A stretch of 64,000 nucleotides of DNA from Kosakonia pseudosacchari (lineage in GTDB: Bacteria > Pseudomonadota > Gammaproteobacteria > Enterobacterales > Enterobacteriaceae): the NCBI RefSeq assembly GCF_900184035.1, contig NZ_FXWP01000014.1:240948-304947 (forward strand). Reading direction: 5' to 3'. Within the stretch, counting starts at the first letter, position 1, and every line of letters begins with the position of its first letter. The notes beneath the pieces are model-generated. The model was not told the origin of the DNA, made no database searches, and saw nothing but the letters and a program-made list of their open reading frames with translations. Positions 1-8,706 of the stretch are shown piece after piece. A program made the translations under genes and the position numbers.

Positions 1-714
1 GTACTGAAACAGCTCGGTTTTTCCAGCGATTTATACGCGATGCAGAGCGAGATGTGGTTCTACAGCAACACCATGGCCGACAACATCGCGTACCGCGAGC
101 AGATTGGTGCCGAGCCGCGCAACCGTAGCAAAAACGTCGATGACATGCTGCTTATCGATGAGATGCAGCGCTCGCTGGATAACAGTTCCGGCGGTAAGCA
201 CATGATTATTCTGCATACCAAAGGCTCGCACTTTAACTACACGCAGCGCTACCCACGCAGCTTTGCGAAGTGGCAGCCGGAGTGTGTTGGCGTGGATGAC
301 AAGTGCACTAAGGAAGAGCTGATTAACTCCTTTGATAACTCGGTGACGTACGTTGATCACTTTATCGATACGGTGATTGATAAGGTGCGCGATCGCAAAG
401 CGATTGTGTTCTATGCCGCCGACCATGGTGAGTCGATCAATGAGAAAGAGCATCTGCACGGTACACCGCGCAAAATGGCACCGCCGGAGCAGTTCCGCGT
501 GCCGATGATGGTCTGGATGTCGGACAAATATTTGCAGGACCCGCAGAAAGCGCAAATGTTCGCGCAGCTCAAGCAGCAGGCGGCATTTAAAACGCCGCGC
601 CGCCACGTTGAGCTGTATGACACCATCATGGGATGCCTGGGTTATACCTCGCCGAACGGCGGGATCAATGAGAACAACAACTGGTGCCATTTGCCGTCGC
701 AGACGGCGAAATAA
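1..714 (+). CDS. eptB: Kdo2-lipid A phosphoethanolamine transferase EptB, 3' part
   Basis: The reading frame is open from the first base of the window, so the gene is cut by the window edge; 237 C-terminal residues are present of the roughly 560 usual for the family. It reads through an ATG at 40 that is internal, not a start. The part seen is the periplasmic alkaline-phosphatase-like domain of a phosphoethanolamine transferase, with an A-A-D-H-G-E-S metal-site motif near the middle (around 415-440) and a HGTPRKMAP segment shortly after. EptB adds phosphoethanolamine to the outer Kdo of lipopolysaccharide from the periplasmic side of the inner membrane. The neighbour order eptB-proK-dpp matches E. 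coli, which supports EptB over its paralogues EptA and CptA. Confidence 0.9.
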   Translation, partial: VLKQLGFSSDLYAMQSEMWFYSNTMADNIAYREQIGAEPRNRSKNVDDMLLIDEMQRSLDNSSGGKHMIILHTKGSHFNYTQRYPRSFAKWQPECVGVDDKCTKEELINSFDNSVTYVDHFIDTVIDKVRDRKAIVFYAADHGESINEKEHLHGTPRKMAPPEQFRVPMMVWMSDKYLQDPQKAQMFAQLKQQAAFKTPRRHVELYDTIMGCLGYTSPNGGINENNNWCHLPSQTAK

Positions 715-805
715 GCCGCTTGCTGGCTTTATCACCAGTCAGTTAGCTTTTTTACACGAAGGGATTGACGGGGCATGTCGGCGGCAGTAAGATGCGCCCC
801 GCATT

Positions 806-882
<77 letters not shown>

Positions 883-887
883 AATTC

Positions 888-918
888 AAAAAAGCCCAAC
901 CGCAAGGTTGGGTTTTTT
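888..918 (+). terminator. Intrinsic terminator of proK
   Basis: A 7-bp stem CCCAACC/GGTTGGG with a GCAA tetraloop lies 13 bases after the tRNA CCA end and is followed by TTTTTT. The A-run before the stem makes it usable in both directions. An identical copy occurs in the second repeat unit. Confidence 0.9.
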
Positions 919-1056
919 GCTTTCTGCACCCGAAAGAGGATGAGAACCTCCGGGGGCAGAGGTTCGACCCGAGCGAAGCGAGAGAACGTTGCGCCAGCAA
1001 CGGCCCGCAGGGCGAGCCACGCAGTGGCGAGTTATCCTCTATCACCGACCAAATTC

Positions 1057-1087
1057 AAAAAAGCCCAACCGCAAGGTTGGGTTTTTT
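1057..1087 (+). terminator. Second copy of the proK terminator
   Basis: This is the exact copy of the 888-918 terminator in the second 169-bp repeat unit: the same stem, GCAA loop and T-run. Two strong terminators in series would insulate dppA from tRNA transcription. Confidence 0.85.
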
Positions 1088-1202
1088 GCTTTTTGCATCC
1101 GAAAGAGGATGAGAACCTCCGGGGGCAGAGGTTCGACCCGAGCGAAGCGAGAGAACGTTGCGCCAGCAACGGCCCGCAGGGCGAGCCACGCAGTGGCGAG
1201 TT

Positions 1203-1870
1203 ATCAGAGATGATGTGTCTGCATAACGCCTGATGAACGAAACTTCTCCTCCTGTGCCGACGTGGCGCTTTCGCCAGGGCGATGTATACGCCAGGGAAAC
1301 ACAGTGTTTCCCTACAGAATGCCAGGCGGCAAATTGGCCGAAATCTCCCTTATCCCCATTTCCCGCTGCCAGTTCACTGTTTTGTGCGATATTCCATTGT
1401 ATTTTTTTATATATGTTTGAATCTTTTTTCGCGTTGCTTATGGATAGAGGCAGCATTTTCACCTGTGCGTTTTAACGTTCGCGGCATTAATCGCTCAGAT
1501 ATTCAGCATTTCGCAAGAATTTTTTCATTATCTGCATGAATGTTAATCACTGATTACGGCGAGTTAATAAGCGCATTATTCTGGCATCTTGCCGCTAGCA
1601 CAAATTTCCCTGCTGAAAACAGGTGCCTGAAGTTTTTTTTAACTTTGTTTACCGATTCTCACCGTCGTTGTAAATCACGGTTACCTGTATTGACGTTTTG
1701 ACATTCTGTTGACAGATTGTAGGGCGTGAGGGGCATTTCAAGGAGAATCTGCACTGCAACTCAGTCAACCTTGTGAAAGGAATCCCCATCTCTCATAACG
1801 CCTTCGGGCACAACCGACCAGACCGGGTAAAAATCTAATAAAGGGCTGTCGGATATACCCACTGCATGGG
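1203..1870 (+). other. Non-coding dppA upstream and leader region
   Basis: No credible gene is seen in this roughly 670-bp stretch; the short open frames have no ribosome site and no recognisable product. It holds a tetraloop hairpin (TGGCG-CTTT-CGCCA, 1263-1276), a 21-bp palindrome (1293-1313), an AT-rich stretch (1390-1660) and two TTGACA hexamers at 1698-1703 and 1709-1714 that could serve as a -35 element. No convincing -10 could be paired with them, so the promoter is not placed. The dppA leader follows. Confidence 0.5.
1293..1313. promoter_or_regulatory. 21-bp perfect palindrome, operator-like
   Basis: AGGGAAACAC and GTGTTTCCCT are perfect inverted repeats separated by a single A. A one-base spacer disfavours an RNA hairpin and suits a dimeric protein binding site. 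It lies about 590 bp upstream of dppA. No regulator is assigned. Confidence 0.35.
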
Positions 1871-1893
1871 TAACAACACATATCACATTGGAG
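1871..1893 (+). promoter_or_regulatory. dppA ribosome-binding region with probable GcvB sRNA target
   Basis: The leader contains the CA-rich stretch TAACAACACATATCACATTG immediately before GGAG (1890-1893), which lies 8 bases upstream of the dppA ATG. In E. coli and Salmonella the GU-rich R1 region of the sRNA GcvB pairs with this kind of CA-rich site in dppA and represses translation. The match is by recalled similarity and base composition; the gcvB gene is not in the window. Confidence 0.65.
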
Positions 1894-1901
1894 CAGAATC
1901 A

Positions 1902-3509
1902 ATGAGTATTTCCTTGAAGAAGTCAGGGATGCTGAAGCTCGGTCTTAGCCTGGTGGCCATGACCGTCGCGGCAAGCGTGCAGGCTAAAACCCTGGTTTAT
2001 TGTTCTGAAGGCTCGCCTGAAGGCTTTAACCCACAGCTTTTCACCTCTGGTACCACTTACGATGCCAGCTCCGTGCCAATCTATAACCGCCTGGTAGAAT
2101 TCAAAACCGGCACCACGGAAGTGATTCCGGGTCTGGCTGAGAAGTGGGATATCAGCGCCGATGGCAAAACCTACACTTTCCACCTGCGTAAAGGCGTGAA
2201 GTGGCAGGACAACAAAGATTTCAAACCGTCGCGTGAATTCAACGCTGATGACGTTGTGTTCTCCTTCGATCGTCAGAAAAACGACCAGAACCCGTACCAT
2301 AAAGTTTCTGGCGGCAGCTACGAATACTTCGAAGGCATGGGTCTGCCGGACCTGATTAGCGAAGTGAAGAAAGTCGACGACTACACCGTTCAGTTCGTGC
2401 TGACGCGTCCGGAATCACCGTTCCTGGCTGACCTGGCGATGGACTTCGCGTCCATTCTGTCCAAAGAGTACGCAGACAACATGCTGAAAGCGGGCACCCC
2501 GGAGAAAGTTGACCTGGATCCGATCGGTACTGGTCCGTTCCAGCTGCTGCAATACCAAAAAGACTCCCGCATTCTGTACAAAGCGTTTGAAGGTTTCTGG
2601 GGCACCAAGCCGAAAATCGATCGTCTGGTCTTCTCCATCACGCCTGACGCGTCCGTACGTTATGCCAAACTGCAGAAAAACGAGTGCCAGGTTATGCCGT
2701 ACCCGAACCCGGCTGACATCGCGCGTATGAAGCAGGACAAAAACATTACTCTGATGGAACAGGCTGGCCTGAACGTCGGTTACATGTCCTTCAACACCGA
2801 GAAGAAACCGTTTGATGACGTGAAAGTGCGTCAGGCGCTGACTTACGCGGTGAACAAAGAAGCGATCATTAAAGCGGTTTACCAGGGCGCAGGCGTTGCG
2901 GCGAAAAACCTGATCCCGCCGACCATGTGGGGCTATAACGACGACGTTAAAGACTACACCTACGATCCTGAGAAGGCGAAACAGCTGCTGAAAGAAGCCG
3001 GCCAGGATAAAGGCTTTACCGTTGAGCTGTGGGCAATGCCGGTACAGCGTCCGTACAACCCGAACGCTCGCCGTATGGCTGAGATGATTCAGGCTGACTG
3101 GGCGAAAGTGGGCGTACAAGCCAAAATCGTTACCTATGAGTGGGGTGAATACCTGAAGCGCGCGAAAGCGGGCGAACACCAGGCGGTAATGATGGGCTGG
3201 ACCGGCGACAACGGGGATCCGGATAACTTCTTCGCCACCCTGTTCAGCTGCGCAGCGGCTAAAGACGGTTCCAACTACTCTCGCTGGTGCTACAAGCCGT
3301 TTGAAGATCTGATTCAACCGGCGCGCGCCACCGACGACCACAACAAGCGTGTTGAACTCTACAAACAGGCTCAGGTTGTGATGCATGACCAGGCTCCGGC
3401 GCTGATCGTCGCTCACTCCACCGTTTACGAGCCAGTGCGTAAAGAAGTCAAAGGCTATGTGGTTGATCCATTAGGCAAACACCACTTCGAAAACGTGTCT
3501 GTTGAATAA
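1902..3509 (+). CDS. dppA: Periplasmic dipeptide-binding protein DppA
   Basis: The 535-residue product equals the E. coli length when the ATG at 1902 is used; that ATG has GGAG 8 bases upstream, so the in-frame ATG at 1866 is rejected. Residues 1-28 are a Sec signal peptide ending VQA, and the mature protein begins KTLVYCSEG. The rest is a family 5 extracellular solute-binding protein. DppA captures dipeptides (and haem and aminolevulinate in E. coli) in the periplasm and passes them to DppBCDF. It is first in the dppABCDF operon, and a hairpin after it probably keeps its expression above that of the membrane genes. The CA-rich leader suggests GcvB control. Confidence 0.97.
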   Translation: MSISLKKSGMLKLGLSLVAMTVAASVQAKTLVYCSEGSPEGFNPQLFTSGTTYDASSVPIYNRLVEFKTGTTEVIPGLAEKWDISADGKTYTFHLRKGVKWQDNKDFKPSREFNADDVVFSFDRQKNDQNPYHKVSGGSYEYFEGMGLPDLISEVKKVDDYTVQFVLTRPESPFLADLAMDFASILSKEYADNMLKAGTPEKVDLDPIGTGPFQLLQYQKDSRILYKAFEGFWGTKPKIDRLVFSITPDASVRYAKLQKNECQVMPYPNPADIARMKQDKNITLMEQAGLNVGYMSFNTEKKPFDDVKVRQALTYAVNKEAIIKAVYQGAGVAAKNLIPPTMWGYNDDVKDYTYDPEKAKQLLKEAGQDKGFTVELWAMPVQRPYNPNARRMAEMIQADWAKVGVQAKIVTYEWGEYLKRAKAGEHQAVMMGWTGDNGDPDNFFATLFSCAAAKDGSNYSRWCYKPFEDLIQPARATDDHNKRVELYKQAQVVMHDQAPALIVAHSTVYEPVRKEVKGYVVDPLGKHHFENVSVE

Positions 3510-3524
3510 TAAGCACGGTGCCTT

Positions 3525-3551
3525 TTCCCTCTCCCCTTTGGGGAGGGGGAA
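3525..3551 (+). terminator. dppA-dppB intergenic hairpin
   Basis: A 12-bp stem (one G-T pair) with a TTT loop lies 15 bases after dppA: TTCCCTCTCCCC/GGGGAGGGGGAA. No T-run follows, so partial termination or protection of the dppA message from 3' decay is more likely than full termination. Its CCTCTCC/GGAGAGG-like core recurs at 19399 and 38983. Confidence 0.7.
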
Positions 3552-3617
3552 TTTACATTTGTGAGCAATACAGACGCGCCGTCGCCAGGCGTAGCGTCAC
3601 TACTGAGAATCCGGGTT

Positions 3618-4637
3618 ATGTTGCAGTTCATCCTCCGACGTTTGGGGCTGGTTATCCCAACGTTTATCGGTATCACCCTTCTCACCTTTGCCTTTGTCCA
3701 TATGATCCCCGGCGACCCGGTAATGATCATGGCGGGTGAGCGTGGTATCTCTCCTGAGCGTCACGCCCAGTTGCTGGCCGAGCTTGGTCTCGATAAGCCG
3801 CTGTGGGAGCAATACGTCAACTATGTGTGGGGCGTGCTGCATGGTGACTTAGGCATGTCGCTGAAAAGCCGTCTTCCGGTGTGGGACGAGTTCGTACCGC
3901 GTTTTAAAGCGACGCTGGAACTCGGCATCTGCGCCATGATTTTTGCGGTGGCCGTAGGCATTCCGGTGGGCGTAATGGCCGCTGTGAAGCGCGGTTCCAT
4001 CTTCGATCACACCGCCGTGAGCCTCGCGCTGACCGGTTACTCCATGCCTATCTTCTGGTGGGGCATGATGCTGATTATGCTGGTCTCGGTACAACTGAAC
4101 CTGACCCCGGTTTCCGGGCGCGTCAGCGATATGGTGTTCCTCGACGACAGCAACCCATTGACCGGCTTTATGCTGATCGATACCGCCATCTGGGGCGAGG
4201 ACGGGAACTTTATCGATGCCGTTGCGCACATGATCCTGCCCGCCATAGTGCTCGGTACTATTCCGCTGGCGGTGATTGTGCGTATGACGCGCTCGTCAAT
4301 GCTGGAAGTGTTGGGCGAAGACTATATCCGCACTGCGCGCGCGAAGGGGCTGACCCGTATGCGCGTCATCATCGTTCACGCGCTGCGCAATGCGATGCTG
4401 CCGGTGGTAACGGTGATCGGCTTACAGGTCGGCACACTACTGGCGGGCGCCATCCTGACAGAAACCATCTTCTCCTGGCCTGGTCTGGGACGCTGGTTGA
4501 TTGATGCACTGCAACGCCGTGACTATCCAGTCGTGCAGGGCGGGGTATTGCTGGTCGCGACGATGATTATCCTCGTCAACCTGCTGGTCGACCTGCTTTA
4601 CGGCGTGGTGAACCCGCGTATTCGGCATAAGAAGTAA
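3618..4637 (+). CDS. dppB: Dipeptide ABC transporter permease DppB
   Basis: The protein has 339 residues, the E. coli length, from the ATG at 3618 (start MLQFILRRLG). The longer frame beginning at 3561 would add 19 residues not seen in the family. It is a BinPDT-type permease with an N-terminal membrane segment (about 9-30), a periplasmic region, and five further membrane helices. The EAA loop that contacts the ATPases is at about 236-255 (EDYIRTARAKGLTRMRV). With DppC it forms the inner-membrane channel for dipeptides. The ribosome site is weak, which fits lower expression than DppA. Confidence 0.96.
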   Translation: MLQFILRRLGLVIPTFIGITLLTFAFVHMIPGDPVMIMAGERGISPERHAQLLAELGLDKPLWEQYVNYVWGVLHGDLGMSLKSRLPVWDEFVPRFKATLELGICAMIFAVAVGIPVGVMAAVKRGSIFDHTAVSLALTGYSMPIFWWGMMLIMLVSVQLNLTPVSGRVSDMVFLDDSNPLTGFMLIDTAIWGEDGNFIDAVAHMILPAIVLGTIPLAVIVRMTRSSMLEVLGEDYIRTARAKGLTRMRVIIVHALRNAMLPVVTVIGLQVGTLLAGAILTETIFSWPGLGRWLIDALQRRDYPVVQGGVLLVATMIILVNLLVDLLYGVVNPRIRHKK

Positions 4638-4646
4638 GGGGCCATC

Positions 4647-5549
4647 ATGTCACAAGTCACTGAAAATAAAGTTGTCTCCGCACCGGTGCCGATGACCCCG
4701 CTGCAGGAGTTCTGGCACTATTTCAAACGTAACAAAGGCGCGGTTGTCGGGCTGGTTTATGTGGTGATCATGTTGATCATCGCCGTGTTCGCCAACTTCC
4801 TCGCCCCGCACAACCCGGCAGATCAGTTCCGCGATGCGCTGCTTGCGCCGCCGGTCTGGCAGGATGGCGGCACCTGGTCGCACATTCTTGGTACTGATGA
4901 CGTTGGCCGCGATACGCTGTCGCGCCTGATGTTCGGCGCGCGTTTGTCGCTGCTGGTCGGCTGTTTAGTGGTTGTGTTGTCGCTGATCGCCGGGATTATT
5001 CTCGGTCTGGTCGCCGGTTACTTCGGCGGTATTATCGACAACATCATCATGCGTATCGTCGATATCATGCTGGCGCTGCCAAGCCTGTTGCTGGCGCTGG
5101 TGCTGGTGGCTATTTTTGGCCCGTCGATTGTTAACGCCTCGCTGGCGCTCACCTTCGTTGCCTTGCCGCACTATGTGCGTTTGACGCGCGCGGCGGTGCT
5201 GGTGGAAGTGAACCGCGATTACGTCACCGCGTCCCGCGTGGCGGGTGCCGGCGCGATGCGCCAGATGTTTGTCAATATTTTCCCTAACTGCCTTGCGCCG
5301 CTGATTGTTCAGGCGTCGCTTGGTTTTTCCAACGCCATTCTCGATATGGCCGCCCTTGGCTTCCTTGGCATGGGTGCGCAACCGCCAACGCCGGAGTGGG
5401 GCACCATGCTCTCCGACGTGTTGCAGTTCGCACAAAGTGCCTGGTGGGTCGTGACCTTCCCGGGTCTTGCGATCCTGCTGACGGTGCTGGCATTTAACCT
5501 GATGGGTGACGGCCTGCGTGATGCGCTCGACCCCAAACTGAAGCAGTAA
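4647..5549 (+). CDS. dppC: Dipeptide ABC transporter permease DppC
   Basis: It has 300 residues, the same as E. coli DppC, and begins 9 bases after dppB. It has an N-terminal cytoplasmic segment, a first membrane helix at about 31-51 and the OppC-type N-terminal domain. The permease core carries the EAA motif at about 190-208 ([19 protein letters not shown]). It is the second channel subunit of the inner-membrane dipeptide importer and acts as a heterodimer with DppB. The tight spacing supports one transcript. Confidence 0.96.
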   Translation: MSQVTENKVVSAPVPMTPLQEFWHYFKRNKGAVVGLVYVVIMLIIAVFANFLAPHNPADQFRDALLAPPVWQDGGTWSHILGTDDVGRDTLSRLMFGARLSLLVGCLVVVLSLIAGIILGLVAGYFGGIIDNIIMRIVDIMLALPSLLLALVLVAIFGPSIVNASLALTFVALPHYVRLTRAAVLVEVNRDYVTASRVAGAGAMRQMFVNIFPNCLAPLIVQASLGFSNAILDMAALGFLGMGAQPPTPEWGTMLSDVLQFAQSAWWVVTFPGLAILLTVLAFNLMGDGLRDALDPKLKQ

Positions 5550-5559
5550 GAGGCGCGAG

Positions 5560-6543
5560 ATGGCGTTATTAAATGTAGATAAGTTATCGGTGCATTTCGG
5601 CGACGTTGGCTCCGAATTCCGCGCTGTAGACCGCGTAAGCTATAGCGTAAGCCAGGGCGAAGTGGTCGGCATCGTCGGTGAGTCCGGCTCCGGTAAATCG
5701 GTCAGTTCGCTGGCGATTATGGGGCTGATTGATTTCCCTGGCCGCGTGATGGCGGAAAAACTGGAGTTTAACGGCCAGGATCTGAAACGCATTTCGGAAA
5801 AAGAGCGCCGCAGCCTGGTGGGTTCTGAAGTGGCGATGATTTTCCAGGATCCGATGACCAGCCTGAACCCGTGTTACACGGTCGGTTTCCAGATTATGGA
5901 AGCCATTAAGGTGCATCAGGGCGGGAATAAGAAAACCCGTCGTCAGCGGGCCATTGACCTGCTGAACCAGGTGGGTATCCCCGATCCGGCTTCGCGTCTG
6001 GATGTCTATCCGCACCAGCTTTCCGGCGGTATGAGCCAGCGCGTGATGATTGCGATGGCGATTGCCTGCCAGCCGAAACTGCTGATCGCCGACGAACCAA
6101 CAACCGCGCTGGACGTGACCATCCAGGCGCAGATCATCGAGCTTTTGCTGGAATTGCAGCAAAAAGAAAATATGGCGCTGATCCTGATCACTCACGATCT
6201 GGCGCTGGTGGCGGAAGCGGCGCACAAAATCATTGTGATGTACGCAGGTCAGGTGGTGGAAACCGGCGAAGCGAAGGATATCTTCCGCGCGCCGCGCCAT
6301 CCGTACACCCAGGCGCTGCTGCGTGCGTTGCCGGAGTTTGCGCAGGATAAAGCGCGGCTGGCCTCGTTGCCGGGCGTGGTGCCGGGCAAATATGACCGCC
6401 CGAACGGTTGCCTGCTGAACCCGCGCTGCCCGTATGCCACGGACAAGTGCCGCGAGCAGGAGCCGGAGCTGAACACCGTCGATGGCGGCCGTCAGTCCAA
6501 ATGTCACTACCCACTCGATGACGCCGGGAGGCCGACACTATGA
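5560..6543 (+). CDS. dppD: Dipeptide ABC transporter ATPase DppD
   Basis: It has 327 residues, as in E. coli. Walker A is GESGSGKS (about 40-47), the signature is LSGGMSQR (about 154-161), Walker B is LLIADEP and the switch histidine is in ITHDLA. The C-terminal oligopeptide-transporter region has three conserved cysteines (C289, C295, C302), consistent with the iron-sulfur cluster known in this subfamily. It energises dipeptide import together with DppF. Its stop codon overlaps the dppF start (ATGA), implying coupled translation. Confidence 0.96.
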   Translation: MALLNVDKLSVHFGDVGSEFRAVDRVSYSVSQGEVVGIVGESGSGKSVSSLAIMGLIDFPGRVMAEKLEFNGQDLKRISEKERRSLVGSEVAMIFQDPMTSLNPCYTVGFQIMEAIKVHQGGNKKTRRQRAIDLLNQVGIPDPASRLDVYPHQLSGGMSQRVMIAMAIACQPKLLIADEPTTALDVTIQAQIIELLLELQQKENMALILITHDLALVAEAAHKIIVMYAGQVVETGEAKDIFRAPRHPYTQALLRALPEFAQDKARLASLPGVVPGKYDRPNGCLLNPRCPYATDKCREQEPELNTVDGGRQSKCHYPLDDAGRPTL

Positions 6544-7553
6544 GTACGCACGAGGCCACCTCGCAACAGCCACTGTTGCAGGCTATCGACTTGAAAAAAC
6601 ACTACCCGGTGAAGAAGGGGCTTTTTGCCCCGGAACGCCTGGTGAAAGCGCTGGATGGCGTGTCGTTCACCCTTGAGCGCGGCAAAACGCTGGCGGTGGT
6701 GGGCGAATCCGGTTGTGGCAAATCCACGCTGGGTCGCCTGCTGACGATGATTGAAACCCCGACCGGCGGTGAACTTTACTACCAGGGTCAGGATCTGCTG
6801 AAGCACGATCCGCATGCGCAGAAGCTGCGTCGGCAGAAAATCCAGATTGTTTTTCAGAACCCGTACGGTTCGCTGAACCCGCGTAAAAAAGTGGGACAGA
6901 TCCTCGAAGAGCCACTGCTTATCAACTCGTCGCTCAGCAAAGAGGCGCGTCGGGAAAAAGCGCTGGCGATGATGGCGAAAGTCGGCCTGAAAACCGAACA
7001 TTATGATCGCTATCCGCATATGTTCTCTGGCGGTCAGCGCCAGCGTATCGCTATCGCCCGTGGTCTGATGTTAGATCCGGATGTGGTGATCGCCGATGAA
7101 CCGGTTTCGGCGCTGGACGTCTCCGTGCGTGCGCAGGTGCTGAACCTGATGATGGATTTGCAGCAGGATTTGGGGCTCTCTTACGTCTTTATTTCGCATG
7201 ACTTGTCGGTGGTTGAGCACATTGCCGATGAAGTGATGGTGATGTATCTCGGCCGCTGCGTAGAGAAAGGCACCAAGGAGCAGATTTTCTCGAACCCGCG
7301 TCATCCGTACACGCAGGCGCTGCTTTCCGCGACGCCGCGCCTGAACCCGGACGAGCGCCGCGAGCGCATCAAACTGACCGGCGAGCTGCCAAGCCCGCTC
7401 AACCCGCCGCCGGGCTGCGCCTTTAACGCCCGCTGCAGCCGTCGTTTCGGCCCTTGCACGCAGTTGCAACCGCAGTTGAAAGACTACCGCGGGCAGTTGG
7501 TGGCTTGCTTTGCTGTCGACCAGGATGAAAACGGCGAAAAACCGCACGTTTAA
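6540..7553 (+). CDS. dppF: Dipeptide ABC transporter ATPase DppF
   Basis: It has 337 residues, three more than recalled for E. coli. It overlaps dppD by 4 bases at ATGA. Walker A is GESGCGKS, the signature is FSGGQRQR, Walker B is VVIADEP and the H loop is ISHDLS. The C-terminal oligopeptide domain carries cysteines in [15 protein letters not shown]. It pairs with DppD as the second nucleotide-binding subunit. It is the last dpp gene; a REP pair begins 12 bases after the stop. Confidence 0.96.
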   Translation: MSTHEATSQQPLLQAIDLKKHYPVKKGLFAPERLVKALDGVSFTLERGKTLAVVGESGCGKSTLGRLLTMIETPTGGELYYQGQDLLKHDPHAQKLRRQKIQIVFQNPYGSLNPRKKVGQILEEPLLINSSLSKEARREKALAMMAKVGLKTEHYDRYPHMFSGGQRQRIAIARGLMLDPDVVIADEPVSALDVSVRAQVLNLMMDLQQDLGLSYVFISHDLSVVEHIADEVMVMYLGRCVEKGTKEQIFSNPRHPYTQALLSATPRLNPDERRERIKLTGELPSPLNPPPGCAFNARCSRRFGPCTQLQPQLKDYRGQLVACFAVDQDENGEKPHV

Positions 7554-7564
7554 TCCCCACGTTA

Positions 7565-7634
7565 TGCCTGGTGGCCCGGCGTTTAGCGGATCTACGCAGT
7601 GTTGTAGGTCCGGTGATGGTGGTGCCATCAGGCA
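7565..7634. repeat. Pair of inverted REP-like elements (BIME) after dppF
   Basis: Two 31-base copies of a REP-like sequence face each other. One at 7565-7595 begins TGCCTGGTGGC and ends GGATCTAC; one at 7604-7634, read on the minus strand, begins TGCCTGATGGC and ends GGACCTAC. The 12-base outer arms pair with one mismatch. REP pairs of this kind are common after the last gene of enterobacterial operons, where they protect mRNA 3' ends or bind gyrase or IHF. Confidence 0.7.
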
Positions 7635-8107
7635 TTATTGTTGGTGGCCTTTCCAGATAAACCTTCCTGTTTTATTTAGAAATTTCCAAAAATAGCCTGA
7701 AACGCCGTGGTGAAATAATTACAACGGGAATAGTGAGTCAGAGAAATACTCGGCTTTAATACAACTATGAATATCTCTAATTATTTCAAATAGTAATGAA
7801 AAAATTAACAATGATTCAAAGGGTGCCAGCGTATTTGTCTTTTTATTTATCATAAAAAGACATTTAACCTAAATAATTTATTTTAATAGTGAATATTATT
7901 TGGTGATTTTTGTTTAATGGCGTCATTTACACTTTAATAGAATTCGCGTGAAAAAAAGATGGCGCATCTATAGCCAATGTTTATATATTTGCTCAAATTA
8001 AACAGCGTTTTAGCCCCACTAAACTTTGGCACGTAAAACCAGGCTGAAAACCATCGCTGAAGCAATACTTCGTACCCGCGTAAAACCGCACCGCCGCAAT
8101 TAAAAAA
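7635..8107 (+). other. AT-rich non-coding region upstream of the type I cellulose operon
   Basis: No gene is seen. The stretch, especially 7660-8000, is far richer in A and T than its neighbours, with many AATTATT-type tracts. This is typical of promoters silenced by H-NS in enterobacteria and often of acquired DNA. The promoter of bcsO must lie here, but several AT-rich hexamers could serve and none can be chosen by eye. Confidence 0.5.
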
Positions 8108-8150
8108 CCATCACATGATGCTATCAGGACACCGATCCTGACGGTGATGG
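8108..8150 (+). promoter_or_regulatory. Leader hairpin before bcsO
   Basis: CCATCAC (8108-8114) pairs with GTGATGG (8144-8150), and inside it TCAGGA (8124-8129) pairs perfectly with TCCTGA (8136-8141) across a 6-base loop. The two stems are separated by a lopsided internal loop of 9 versus 2 bases. A U-rich tail (AATTTTATTTT) follows and the bcsO ATG is 34 bases further on. It could be an attenuator or a stem that protects the message. The conserved core of the GEMM c-di-GMP riboswitch is not present. Confidence 0.5.
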
Positions 8151-8184
8151 GTGCAATTTTATTTTGTAAATCATGAGAATAATT

Positions 8185-8706
8185 ATGGGTCATTACGATG
8201 ATTTGCAGAGGTTTAAGGATAAGACTCGCAATCAGAAGCACGATTTTAAGGATCTCTCCGCGCAGAACCTCGCGCAAGACCAGAGCAGTTGGGCAATCAT
8301 TAATCAACTTTCTCCCGCCACGGATGAATCCATGCTGGCGATGGGCGGTCATGTGTCCCTGCCTGTCCCGCAATCCGTCGATCCTGCGCTTTTTGCCGCG
8401 CATGAGCCTGCGGCGGCGGATGACGTTGCATCTGCGCCTGCACCTGCCTCTGCGCCAACTCCCTCTCTGCTAAAAGACGTTGCCAGCCAGCTTGATGCGG
8501 TGGCTCCGGCATTCAACGCCGCAGCTTATGTGCCTGTGCCTGCAAGCGTTGCGCCTGTCATGCAGATGCCAGCGCCTGCGGCTCCTGCTTCTGTTCCTGT
8601 CAGCTATGCCCGGCTTTTCGCGGCGAAAGCGGCGGAGGAGAAGCCCCGCGCGGACAAAAATCAGCCTTTACACTCGTTGTTAGAAAGGATCGCTTCATGC
8701 CGTTGA
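8185..8706 (+). CDS. bcsO: Proline/alanine-rich cellulose biosynthesis protein BcsO
   Basis: The 173-residue product starts at the ATG at 8185 (MGHYDDLQRFKDKT), which has GAG upstream; the earlier in-frame ATG at 8173 has no ribosome site. The order is a charged N-terminal motif (about 1-35, DDLQRFKDKT and FKDLS), a low-complexity middle rich in Ala, Pro and Val (about 70-140), and a short C-terminal motif (YARLFAAKA, then LHSLLERIASC). This layout is that of BcsO, an accessory protein of enterobacterial type I cellulose operons. Its exact role is not established; proline-rich partners of BcsD act as fibril scaffolds in acetic acid bacteria. It is first in the operon, and its last 10 bases overlap bcsQ. 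Confidence 0.8.
   Translation: MGHYDDLQRFKDKTRNQKHDFKDLSAQNLAQDQSSWAIINQLSPATDESMLAMGGHVSLPVPQSVDPALFAAHEPAAADDVASAPAPASAPTPSLLKDVASQLDAVAPAFNAAAYVPVPASVAPVMQMPAPAAPASVPVSYARLFAAKAAEEKPRADKNQPLHSLLERIASCR

Noticed and set aside
713..729. Terminator for eptB (AAGCC/GGCTT)
   Set aside because: A 5-bp stem with a 7-base loop and no adjacent T-run is too weak to claim.
1055..1462. Minus-strand open frame over the tRNA-linked repeat
   Set aside because: It reads through the repeat and terminator, both non-coding; the product reflects repeat sequence.
2415..3416. Long minus-strand open frame inside dppA
   Set aside because: Antisense to a fully matching DppA; composition is that of a shadow frame and it has no start signals.
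5584..6507. Minus-strand open frame of 307 codons inside dppD
   Set aside because: Antisense to an ABC ATPase with all motifs; His/Arg/Gln-rich translation is not protein-like.
8000..8107. GEMM (c-di-GMP-I) riboswitch before bcsO
   Set aside because: The leader has ACGTAAAACC and GCGTAAAACCGC stretches that look suggestive, but the conserved GEMM core and tetraloop receptor are missing.
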